Positions 1-6,151 of a stretch of 6,755 bases of DNA are shown here, piece after piece. Source of the stretch: Bacteroidales bacterium UBA3816. GTDB lineage: Bacteria; Bacteroidota; Bacteroidia; Bacteroidales; P3. How positions within the stretch are numbered: position 1 is the first letter of the stretch; every line of letters starts with the position of its first letter. A program made the position numbers and the translations under genes. The stretch is from positions 1 through 6,755 of the forward strand of contig DFDY01000072.1 in assembly GCA_002368955.1 (NCBI GenBank), in the 5' to 3' direction. The notes under the pieces are model-generated. The model did not search any database, had not been told where the DNA came from, and saw only the letters and a list, made by a program, of their open reading frames with translations.

Positions 1-15
1 GGTCGACTATTCCTT

Positions 16-43
16 GAGGGGTTGCTCCCCAGCAGAGCCCCTC
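16..43 (-). other. nested hairpin near the window edge
   Basis: GAGGGG at 16-21 is the reverse complement of CCCCTC at 38-43, and GCT (24-26) pairs with AGC (31-33) inside it around a CCCC loop. The structure lies just downstream, in minus-strand sense, of the -7-like box at 60-69. An open frame starts with ATG at 53-51 and runs 17 codons off the edge (MKRRGALLGSNPSRNSR). I do not recognise it and cannot tell whether the region is coding or a structured leader. Confidence 0.3.
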
Positions 44-59
44 TCCGCTTCATCGACGG

Positions 60-69
60 TGCAAAGATA
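60..69 (-). promoter_or_regulatory. candidate Bacteroidota -7 promoter box
   Basis: Read on the minus strand this is TATCTTTGCA, matching the TAnnTTTG -7 consensus used by the primary sigma factor of Bacteroidota. The flank TTGTATCTTTGCACCGT closely matches TTGTATCTTTGCATCGT in the promoter near 6417-6449. No TTTG is present 19-21 bases upstream, so the -33 half is missing or weak. It would direct transcription towards position 1, into a gene outside the window. An ATG lies only eight bases downstream, which would make that message almost leaderless. Confidence 0.4.
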
Positions 70-104
70 CAACCATTTCACGACATGGCATAATTTGACA
101 AGAA

Positions 105-169
105 AAAACAGCCTAAAATTTGTCCATTAGCGTGCATCGTCTCTAAAACAGCCTAAAATTTGTCCATTA
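105..169. repeat. 25-bp direct repeat, two copies, 40-bp period
   Basis: Two identical 25-base copies occupy 105-129 and 145-169, separated by 15 bases. Each ends TTTGTCCATTA on the plus strand; on the minus strand each begins TAATGGACAAATTTTAGG. The copy at 145-169 abuts the coding sequence of the large surface protein, and its last three bases are that gene's TAA stop. A degenerate relative may lie just to the left (GGCATAATTTGACA, 87-100). TG-starting ends of this sort occur in IS3- and IS481-like elements, so these may be insertion-sequence ends or scars. No transposase is visible, so that origin is inferred. Confidence 0.75.
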
Positions 170-3100
170 CACCGTATATTCACCTGTAATTGTATATGTG
201 CTGTCTTTCCAGATGAAGTTGTCGCAGGCTGTAATGGTCGTTGTGTCGTATACGGTGGTGATGAGAGGTGTACGAACCAAGGACTCCACGTTTCCTGCCG
301 AATCAATAGCAGTAGACCGAAATTGTACTACTTCATCGGGGGTGGTAAACACGGCAGCGGAGTCGGCGGGTACATTCATTGCCATAGGTAGCATTACATC
401 GCCGTCCATCTGGGCATATACGTTATACTTCCAAACGCCAGATAGGTTGTCGGTGGCGTTGATGGTGACGGTGGCCGTACTGCCTGAGTAAGCAATGCTG
501 TCGATGTTGCTCACAGGAGGAGTGTTGTCGATAATGTTTCGCAATGTCGAGGTGGCAATAGGTTCCTCATTGTCAAAGGTAATCCATGCGCGGTTGTCAA
601 TCAGAGTGCTGTCGGGCAGGTCGGCTTTGCGGTCGATGCTAAAGTTCACCTCTCCAGTGCTTCCGATGCCGAGAAATCCAAGTGAGTCGGCAGCGGGGAG
701 TAGAGTCATGGGGTCAAGTGAGGTGAATGTCCATGTTGCTACGGCAAAGGAGGTGTCAATGTGGTAGTCCAGCTGTACTTGTGCCAAAGCATCTATTGCA
801 GGACGCATATCCACTGTGCGGGTGAATCTCTGTTCGCCGCTAATGGAAGTTGTTTCATCCCCAATGGCAAAAGCAGTCGCAGAGAAACTACTGAGGTCAA
901 ACACAGACCCATCCAGCGTGTCGCGCACCACAACGGTATGGGCATTGGCTGTGGCAAAAGCCGTGTCGTTCTCAAACTCTATCATGTAGGGCAATTGCAT
1001 TACCTCAGCACCGATAGCATGACTGCCCGACTCGGCTAAATAACCAGTGATTTCGTTGGGGTCGTATGAAATAATTGGAGTTGAGTTTCCACCAAGAGGA
1101 GGATTTGGAAAGCAGTCTGAACTAATTTCTTTATAATAGTAACACTCAAAAAGACCTTCTGGTTGATTACCATCACCGTATAGATAGCTATTCATTGCGT
1201 ATGTTACCCCAAATTGTGCAGCATCCATCGTCTCTTTGATATGTATAGCCCAATTCATAATATTACCGAATCCAAGTAGTGATAGTAGTTCACCTCCTAA
1301 TACATTGACAACCGATTTTTTCTCTTTTTCAAGAGATTCCTTAAATGTATATCCGTCACAAATAACATTGCCATATACTTTACTATCAGTCGAAATTACA
1401 TCAATAAGAGCCCCTGTTACCCCAACTCCATATGAGGATCCCAATAAGGCTAATGATCCCTCTAACATACCAGGGTTTAATGTAATTAACCCAGCAGCTC
1501 CAGTCGCAAGTGCTGCATCCATACTCCATAGCGAGGCTCTATTAAAACAGTATGCGATTCTGTCAAACATACATTCGGCTCTTTCTCGAACACAGCAAAA
1601 CCAGTCTCTAATATGGTGACTTGATTTCATAGAGAAAGATTCTTTGTGCAGTTCGGTGCTATTATGGTAATGCTCAATGTTACTTGGATTGGAAGATGGA
1701 ATTGTTAATGCAGGTAATGTATCAGGAATAGTAACCCATACTTGAATTCCTTCGTTAGCTGTCATTCGTATTGCAATTATTGCTGTCTCGTATGGTGCTA
1801 AAGTGTGATAGAAATAATTGCTTCGTACTATTACAGAATCATTAGTACCAACTATGCCTTTTTTCGTCTTTAGAAAATAGTGGTCGTCTGCAATATTTTG
1901 CGCCCATTCTAATAAGTCGTTTTTCTCCTGATTACTTAGAGAATCCAAGTTAATTCCGTCAAGAATTGAGGTAAGTTGTAATCCTTCAATCTTTAAATGA
2001 CTGATACCATTTATAGTAGGAGATTCACAATAAATATATAACGGCACATTATATGCTGTCATGTTGCCTGTGTTGGTTATCTCATAGGTGTATGTCACCG
2101 TGCTGCCACGAAGGAATGTGGAGGGGTAGGACACATTAGATGTTAGTACTATAGGCAAGGCAGTTTCAACTCTAACAGTATTGGGTACGTACAAGGTCTC
2201 ATCTACATAGATAAACACAGCGTGATACATTCCTGTATCAGCACCTTCAAAGTTGAAGACGATTCCTGTGGTAGTGTTGCTTTCGTGGTCAAGATATAAC
2301 GCGGGAATTGTATCTGTGCCTTTGACGAGAAAGACAGTGTCTAAGCTGTTAAATCCGTTGCCATCGAAGGTGATGGTACTGATACCACCATTGCCTACAC
2401 GGTGCACATCCCAGGCCAGCACGGCGTAGCGGTATATCCATTGGTAGGAGACGGAGAGGGGACCGGTGCCTTCGGCATCGTGGACGGCGAGGTAGTAGAC
2501 TCCGTCTTCCCAGGCGTGGCAGCCGGTCCAGGTCAGCACATTGCTCCCGCTGGTGGATATCACTTCTTCGCCACTCGGGGCAAACAGCTGGATTGTGCAG
2601 GGCCTGTCGGTGTGGAAGGAGAGGCTGTCGCCAACGCCAGCGTAGAGCTTGAACCAGTGGATGTTGTTGCCCTGTGGGGCGGCGATGACTTTGGTGGTGT
2701 CGCGCTCCAGCGTGTCGGCGGTCACCAACCGCATGACCCGCTGGTCGACAAACTCGGCTGTCTGCGACACATAGCGATACATGGCATCAATGAATCGGAA
2801 GGTCACCTGGTTCTTGGCATAGCAGCGAGGGTTGCCGACGTTGGGGTCGAATTGGAACGATGAGGAGCGGAATGAGAGAGTGTCCACGTCCAGCAGCCGC
2901 ACCAACCGGAAGGGGTCTGCCACGGTGTCCAGCACGGCCGCGACTCGGTTGTCGTAATCGTCGTTGAACCAGTATTCATACCGTTTGACACCATTGCCGC
3001 CCAAGGGTATCTTGTAGAACAGCGAGCTCTTCACACCGAAGGTCGTGCCCTGCTGGGTCATGAGGAAATGGCTCAGGGTATGCAGGCCGTCGGGGAGGGT

Positions 3101-4087
3101 GCTGACGTCGAGTTCCAAATGGATCAAGCCACCGTTGCGGCTGACGCTGATGGGCGGGTAGTCCCTGCCGTCGATGCTGTAGTGCCATAATAGAGGAGTA
3201 GTGTCTGTGGCGTTCCCAATTGATGCCATCTTCATAAACAGATGGCTGTTCAGACGTGCCATGCTGCCGCTGCCCAACTCAATGTTGAGGGTATGGAGGC
3301 CGTCGGAGAGGGATGCGGTCTCTATCAGCAGATGCCCGTTGCCGATGCTGCCCTGCTGTAGGGAGGTGTAGTCTTGGTCAAACCAACAGCGATACACCAT
3401 CTGTGCAGTGCCTGTGTCCAGTATGGGCATACGGTAGAACATGTAGCTTTGCAGTTGGGTAAGGCTGCCCGCATTCAGTTGGAGGTTGAGGGTATGCAAC
3501 CCTTTGCTGATGCCTGTTGCGTCAATCAGCAGATGTCCGCTTGCCACGTTGCCACTTTGCATCGTGGAGGTGTCTTGGTCAAACCAGCAGCTGTATGTCA
3601 TGTTGAGGCCGCTGCTGTCAGCCATAGGCACTTTGTAAAAGAGGAAACTTTGCAGACGTGCTGTAAGCCCGTCGCCCAACTGGAGGTTGAAGGTATGTAG
3701 GCCGTTGTCGATAGTCGCAACGTCTATCAATAATGTCCCGTTGCCGATAGTGCCCTGTTGCAGGGTGCCGTTGCGGTCTTGGTCAAACCAACAGGTGTAT
3801 CTCGGAGCGTGGATCGAAAGAGTGTCCTCGGTGCGGAAGAAGAGGAACGACTGTGGAGCCGTCCATCGTCCTGAGGAATCCTGCAGGTGCATGTACAATG
3901 TGTGAAGCCCGAGAGGTAGGTGGCCTGTCTCGATGAGGGCCTGCCAGTGGCCGGAGGTGGCGGTGGTGTCGAAGTGTGAAGAGTAGTTCCCGTCAAACCA
4001 ATACTGGCAGGTGTATGAAGTCTGTGCCGACAGCAGCCGGCAGCCGAGCAGCAGCCACCCCACGAGGACTATAAATCTGTGTTTCAT
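167..4087 (-). CDS. large secreted multidomain adhesin-like protein, probably truncated at the C-terminus
   Basis: 1306 residues, predicted to act at the cell surface; exact role unknown. Residues 1-22 form a signal peptide (KHR, hydrophobic core, LLSAQ). Residues 25-440 hold about six repeats of roughly 67 residues with core motifs C-W-F-D-Q-D, G-L-H-T-L and S-x-L-F-Y-K. Residues about 470-550 resemble a pre-peptidase C-terminal (PPC) beta-sandwich. Residues about 648-780 look like a DUF11-type beta domain (TYTYEITNTGNMTAYN). Residues about 852-968 are an unusual glycine-rich hydrophobic segment. Residues about 1007-1190 match the domain that begins SYDPNE, continues YMIEFEND and closes FDNEEPIATSTLRN, common in large Bacteroidota exoproteins. 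An Ig-like domain follows (about 1190-1275). The protein ends inside a repeat of the ACDxFxWxxxxYTxxGxYT type at TGEYTV, with no T9SS sorting domain. It follows the beta-helix gene by 17 bases, so the two are probably co-transcribed. The ATG at 4087 is fixed by the signal peptide. Confidence 0.9.
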   Translation of the reverse strand: MKHRFIVLVGWLLLGCRLLSAQTSYTCQYWFDGNYSSHFDTTATSGHWQALIETGHLPLGLHTLYMHLQDSSGRWTAPQSFLFFRTEDTLSIHAPRYTCWFDQDRNGTLQQGTIGNGTLLIDVATIDNGLHTFNLQLGDGLTARLQSFLFYKVPMADSSGLNMTYSCWFDQDTSTMQSGNVASGHLLIDATGISKGLHTLNLQLNAGSLTQLQSYMFYRMPILDTGTAQMVYRCWFDQDYTSLQQGSIGNGHLLIETASLSDGLHTLNIELGSGSMARLNSHLFMKMASIGNATDTTPLLWHYSIDGRDYPPISVSRNGGLIHLELDVSTLPDGLHTLSHFLMTQQGTTFGVKSSLFYKIPLGGNGVKRYEYWFNDDYDNRVAAVLDTVADPFRLVRLLDVDTLSFRSSSFQFDPNVGNPRCYAKNQVTFRFIDAMYRYVSQTAEFVDQRVMRLVTADTLERDTTKVIAAPQGNNIHWFKLYAGVGDSLSFHTDRPCTIQLFAPSGEEVISTSGSNVLTWTGCHAWEDGVYYLAVHDAEGTGPLSVSYQWIYRYAVLAWDVHRVGNGGISTITFDGNGFNSLDTVFLVKGTDTIPALYLDHESNTTTGIVFNFEGADTGMYHAVFIYVDETLYVPNTVRVETALPIVLTSNVSYPSTFLRGSTVTYTYEITNTGNMTAYNVPLYIYCESPTINGISHLKIEGLQLTSILDGINLDSLSNQEKNDLLEWAQNIADDHYFLKTKKGIVGTNDSVIVRSNYFYHTLAPYETAIIAIRMTANEGIQVWVTIPDTLPALTIPSSNPSNIEHYHNSTELHKESFSMKSSHHIRDWFCCVRERAECMFDRIAYCFNRASLWSMDAALATGAAGLITLNPGMLEGSLALLGSSYGVGVTGALIDVISTDSKVYGNVICDGYTFKESLEKEKKSVVNVLGGELLSLLGFGNIMNWAIHIKETMDAAQFGVTYAMNSYLYGDGNQPEGLFECYYYKEISSDCFPNPPLGGNSTPIISYDPNEITGYLAESGSHAIGAEVMQLPYMIEFENDTAFATANAHTVVVRDTLDGSVFDLSSFSATAFAIGDETTSISGEQRFTRTVDMRPAIDALAQVQLDYHIDTSFAVATWTFTSLDPMTLLPAADSLGFLGIGSTGEVNFSIDRKADLPDSTLIDNRAWITFDNEEPIATSTLRNIIDNTPPVSNIDSIAYSGSTATVTINATDNLSGVWKYNVYAQMDGDVMLPMAMNVPADSAAVFTTPDEVVQFRSTAIDSAGNVESLVRTPLITTVYDTTTITACDNFIWKDSTYTITGEYTV
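2768..4015 (-). repeat. tandem WFDQD / GLHTL protein repeats inside the large surface gene
   Basis: Six repeat units start near residues 25, 97, 165, 232, 300 and 369. Units 2-4 (3227-3799) are the most alike, with starts 204 and 201 bases apart, and share near-identical DNA such as TCTTGGTCAAACCA on the plus strand. Unit 1 is more diverged (YWFDGNY). Unit 5 has HYSIDG in place of WFDQD but keeps LPDGLHTL. Unit 6 (YEYWFNDDYD) is longer and looks like a capping form. The similarity of units 2-4 at DNA level implies recent duplication or gene conversion, and copy number may vary between strains. Confidence 0.85.
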
Positions 4088-4106
4088 AGCCTGTTCGGTT
4101 GAGTTG

Positions 4107-5147
4107 CTATTCGTTTTCGTCGCTGGTGGCGGCCTCGTCGCTGACTACCTCAATGTCTACAGGCAGTTTACCGTCGGCAGTGGTGCGGCTTGCCACATTC
4201 AGGCGGCGGATATTCAGTCCACTCACCCGAGGGTCGAAAGGGAAAGCACCACCATAGATGCCCACCTGTGTGCCGTCATTGCCGAGGCATGTGGCAGCAA
4301 TGCTGTCTATCAACTCATAATATCCAGTTGTTGAAAAAACTGAGTTCCAACTACACATATTCCATAGAACGTGGTTATCATGCCCACTAAAGAGGTTGCA
4401 GCAAACATTAGAACCCCCATAAATATTAATAAATATACAATTTTGTGCTGTGAAACTATTTCCACTAGGACAGCTAGGATAACCATAGTTAAAAAACAAT
4501 ATGCAGTTCTGAAACGTTCTGCGCAACATATTGTCATTATTAGGTTCTTGTTGCAGTATACAATTGATGTAGGTGTCTGGGCAATTAGAATACCAAGAGT
4601 CTGAAATCACGCTATTAACAAAATGTGTGTTATTCGCACCGGTTGGCCCATTATTGTATGAAGCAAACCATTTTGTTAAAAAGCAGTTTACAAACATGGC
4701 ATTTAGCATCAAACCATCATTTTGGTATCGGCAATAGAAATTACCATTGAAATAACACTTGGAAAACTGAGGATTATATAGGCCTGAACTACTAATGAGC
4801 ACATCATTTAAGAAATAAATACCTTCGATAGAGAGATGGTGAAGTGGATCTTGTGGTCCGCTAAAATAGAGAGAATTTAGTATTATAGTTTGGGAGGTAC
4901 CATTAGTGTCACTCCAAGCACCTGTCCCTCGGATAGTAACTGCTTTGGTGATGTTCACGCTGTTGAATGCCCCAGGCGAGAGGGTGATGATGTCGCCATT
5001 GACGGCGGCAGCGTGCGCCTGCTGCAGGGCAGAGGCACCGTAGTAGACGGTGATGCTGTCGTTGTGGTTGAGGGTGGCGAGCTGCTGCTGGGCGAAGCCG
5101 AGGGCGGCAGCCATGAGGGCGAGGCAAAGAAATACGATTTTCTTCAT
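4107..5147 (-). CDS. secreted right-handed beta-helix protein, cysteine-rich
   Basis: 346 residues. Residues 1-19 are a clear signal peptide (MKK, hydrophobic stretch, GFA then QQQ), which fixes the ATG at 5147. After a short region (SITVYYGASALQQA, AVNGDIITLSPGAF) typical of the N-cap of parallel beta-helix proteins, residues about 65-275 carry stacked short strands with a recurrent F-x-N-C-I/F-L motif: VNCFL, INCIL, QNCIL, QNCIF. This gives a ladder of cysteines and asparagines in successive coils. The C-terminal GIYGGAFPFDPRVSG and TTADGKLPVDIEV blocks resemble conserved ends of related Bacteroidota proteins. No catalytic residues or enzyme family can be assigned, and no T9SS sorting domain is seen, so its route to the surface is unclear. 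It leads the two-gene unit with the large protein. The central region (about 4310-4920) is visibly AT-richer than both ends. Polysaccharide binding or adhesion is plausible but inferred. Confidence 0.85.
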   Translation of the reverse strand: MKKIVFLCLALMAAALGFAQQQLATLNHNDSITVYYGASALQQAHAAAVNGDIITLSPGAFNSVNITKAVTIRGTGAWSDTNGTSQTIILNSLYFSGPQDPLHHLSIEGIYFLNDVLISSSGLYNPQFSKCYFNGNFYCRYQNDGLMLNAMFVNCFLTKWFASYNNGPTGANNTHFVNSVISDSWYSNCPDTYINCILQQEPNNDNMLRRTFQNCILFFNYGYPSCPSGNSFTAQNCIFINIYGGSNVCCNLFSGHDNHVLWNMCSWNSVFSTTGYYELIDSIAATCLGNDGTQVGIYGGAFPFDPRVSGLNIRRLNVASRTTADGKLPVDIEVVSDEAATSDENE

Positions 5148-5224
5148 GTGAATTGTTGCCGGTTATTAACCATCGGCCCATCGGTTTTTTGAATGTTGTT
5201 GTTATGAATTGTTTAAATGTGTGC

Positions 5225-5253
5225 AAAAAAAAGCCGTGAACTTTAATTGTTCA
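5225..5253 (-). terminator. terminator-like hairpin with U8 tract
   Basis: On the minus strand TGAAC and GTTCA (outer limits 5253 and 5237) pair around a 7-base loop, followed by CGGC and eight T (5232-5225). The 5-bp stem is weak by itself. GTTCACGG next to the T tract can alternatively pair with CCGTGAGC from the large hairpin (minus-strand reading of 5294-5301), giving an 8-bp stem with one G-U pair. It could end the upstream cassette transcript or serve as the terminator half of an attenuator. Confidence 0.45.
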
Positions 5254-5362
5254 TCGTTGAGGTTCTCGACTACCTATCATTACGAACAAGAAAGCTCACG
5301 GTTACCGTGAGCGTTTCCTTTTCTTGTGTAATGATAGATGAAATTGTCGAGATTTCAACGAT
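5253..5362. repeat. 110-base near-perfect inverted repeat (giant hairpin)
   Basis: Nested arms pair in order: ATCGTTGA (5253-5260) with TCAACGAT (5355-5362); CTCGAC (5265-5270) with GTCGAG (5346-5351); CTATCATTAC (5274-5283) with GTAATGATAG (5328-5337); ACAAGAAA (5286-5293) with TTTCTTGT (5320-5327); and the 19-bp perfect palindrome GCTCACGGTTACCGTGAGC (5294-5312) at the tip. CTTTAAT occurs on both sides (5241-5247 and 5382-5388), which could be a target-site duplication of a small mobile element (MITE-like) or chance. As RNA it would be extremely stable. I do not recognise it as a known RNA family. Confidence 0.85.
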
Positions 5363-5449
5363 ACAAAGAAAAGCAAAAACGCTTTAATATGTCTTTATTA
5401 TTCTATTCCTTTGTTTTATGCCATAGTTTGTTGTTTCAGTTTTACGCTG

Positions 5450-5457
5450 CAAAGATA
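5450..5457 (-). promoter_or_regulatory. candidate -7 promoter box upstream of the beta-helix gene
   Basis: The minus strand reads TATCTTTG, a full TAnnTTTG match, and its context TATCTTTGCA is the same as in the other two boxes of the window. It lies just past the stop codon of the 70-residue protein, in the right place to start a transcript through the giant hairpin into the beta-helix and large surface genes. No TTTG is found 19-21 bases upstream, so it is weaker than the promoter at 6417-6449. No other TAnnTTTG match lies between it and the start at 5147. Confidence 0.45.
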
Positions 5458-5462
5458 TGCAT

Positions 5463-5675
5463 TTATTTTTGATTTGTAATTTCCGTAATGAGCAGGGCAT
5501 AAACATACGCGGTGCTCTGGAAATAGAGTCCGGTGTTTAGGTTGGTGAGTTTGTTATAGGTATTGGATGTATAGACACAGCGCAGGGCATCGTCCAGACT
5601 CATGCCTTGCTCCTCCCGAAGCAGTCTGACCATGTCCTTGGTCAGTTCTTCTATCATATAACTTTCACGAGTCAT
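5463..5675 (-). CDS. small unrecognised protein, third gene of the DUF3990 cassette
   Basis: 70 residues, no signal peptide or membrane segment, hence cytoplasmic. It appears helical: a first amphipathic part (EELTKDMVRLLREEQGMSLD, residues 9-28), then a segment AL-x-x-VYTSNTYNKL (30-43) and LNTGLYFQSTAYVYALL (46-62). Proteins of this look accompany DUF3990 genes in gut bacteria, but I cannot name a family with certainty. Its ATG overlaps the stop of the preceding gene by four bases (5672-5675, ATGA), which selects this start over the internal Met7 and indicates translational coupling. No clear Shine-Dalgarno precedes it. By analogy with toxin-antitoxin operons it might be a partner or neutraliser of the ART-like protein; this is inference. 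Confidence 0.8.
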   Translation of the reverse strand: MTRESYMIEELTKDMVRLLREEQGMSLDDALRCVYTSNTYNKLTNLNTGLYFQSTAYVYALLITEITNQK

Positions 5676-6151
5676 AATACAGTGAGGTATTTGAGGGCCC
5701 TGTCTGTGCTGAAGAAATATTGTATGCTTGACTCTTTCATGTATCTTAGTTCTTCAAGCAGCTGCTCTTTGGTGATTATACCACCTATGAATCGACGTAT
5801 TTGATAGCCCACGGCATCGTTGGCGACAGGACCGACAACAATGTCGTATGTATGGGCTTGGATATGGCTCCTGTTTTGTCGATTCATCAGCACAAAGTCT
5901 GCCCAATCTGAAGTGTAACTTTCGAAAACCTTTACGTTCAAATCCCCATTTGATAAAGCCAGCTCGTTAAATTGATATTTTGTAACAGTAGGGACACCTG
6001 TATTTTCCATTTCCGTCTTGCGTTGAGCCTGACGAAGGGCGTGCTGTTCATAAGGTGTGAGATAAAATCCGCAGCCGAAGTCTTTGCCAACATTCGACTT
6101 TCCGAGGTCAATCACAGCGACACTGACATTTGAGCCATGGTATAGTATCAT
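5672..6151 (-). CDS. DUF3990 family protein, predicted ADP-ribosyltransferase-like fold
   Basis: 159 residues, complete and of usual length for the family. It begins MILYHGS, with His5 in the position of the ART H-motif, followed by DFGCGFYLT (24-32), where Tyr30 matches the ART tyrosine strand. Residues 83-91 (WADFVLMNR) and 102-112 (YDIVVGPVAND) are family signatures. The C-terminal SIQYFFSTDRALKYL (142-156) places Gln144 where ARTs usually have the catalytic Glu. From established family knowledge DUF3990 belongs with ART-fold proteins, whose members transfer ADP-ribose from NAD+ to protein or nucleic acid; activity and target here are unknown. It has no signal peptide. The start overlaps the preceding stop (ATGA, 6148-6151) and is preceded by a strong Shine-Dalgarno, GGAGGAG at 6165-6159 with a 7-base spacer, unusual for Bacteroidota. 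A toxin role is inferred. Confidence 0.88.
   Translation of the reverse strand: MILYHGSNVSVAVIDLGKSNVGKDFGCGFYLTPYEQHALRQAQRKTEMENTGVPTVTKYQFNELALSNGDLNVKVFESYTSDWADFVLMNRQNRSHIQAHTYDIVVGPVANDAVGYQIRRFIGGIITKEQLLEELRYMKESSIQYFFSTDRALKYLTVL

Larger units (their letters stand above)
5148..5449 (-). other. long non-coding stretch: possible structured leader or small RNA
   Basis: No gene is credible between the 5147 start codon and the stop of the 70-residue protein at 5463. If the -7 box at 5450-5457 is real, transcription starts near 5443 and yields a leader of about 295 bases before the beta-helix gene. Within it are the 110-base hairpin (5253-5362), a short hairpin with a U8 run (5225-5253), an 11-bp palindrome GGTTATTAACC (5161-5171) and a 7-bp tandem CCATCGG (5170-5176, 5178-5184). 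The stretch could instead be a roughly 220-base RNA ending at the U8 tract. Confidence 0.45.

Noticed and set aside
1..53. Partial gene MKRRGALLGSNPSRNSR on the minus strand
   Set aside because: Seventeen codons with no recognisable family. The region also folds into a hairpin, so coding status cannot be decided from the window.
105..169. Start of a CRISPR array
   Set aside because: Only two copies exist, the 15-base gap is far too short for a spacer, and no cas gene is present.
2402..2863. 153-aa open frame on the plus strand
   Set aside because: It lies wholly antisense to the PPC-like and repeat-cap part of the large surface gene, in a GC-rich stretch where shadow frames are expected, and shows no start signal or recognisable domain.
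4011..4604. Several 66-107 aa plus-strand frames opposite the beta-helix gene
   Set aside because: They overlap a gene with a clear signal peptide and repeated coil motifs, have low-complexity sequence and no promoter of the TAnnTTTG type in front of them.
5253..5362. Retron-type non-coding RNA
   Set aside because: The long hairpin invites the idea, but there is no reverse transcriptase in the window and no recognisable msr-msd layout with flanking a1/a2 repeats.
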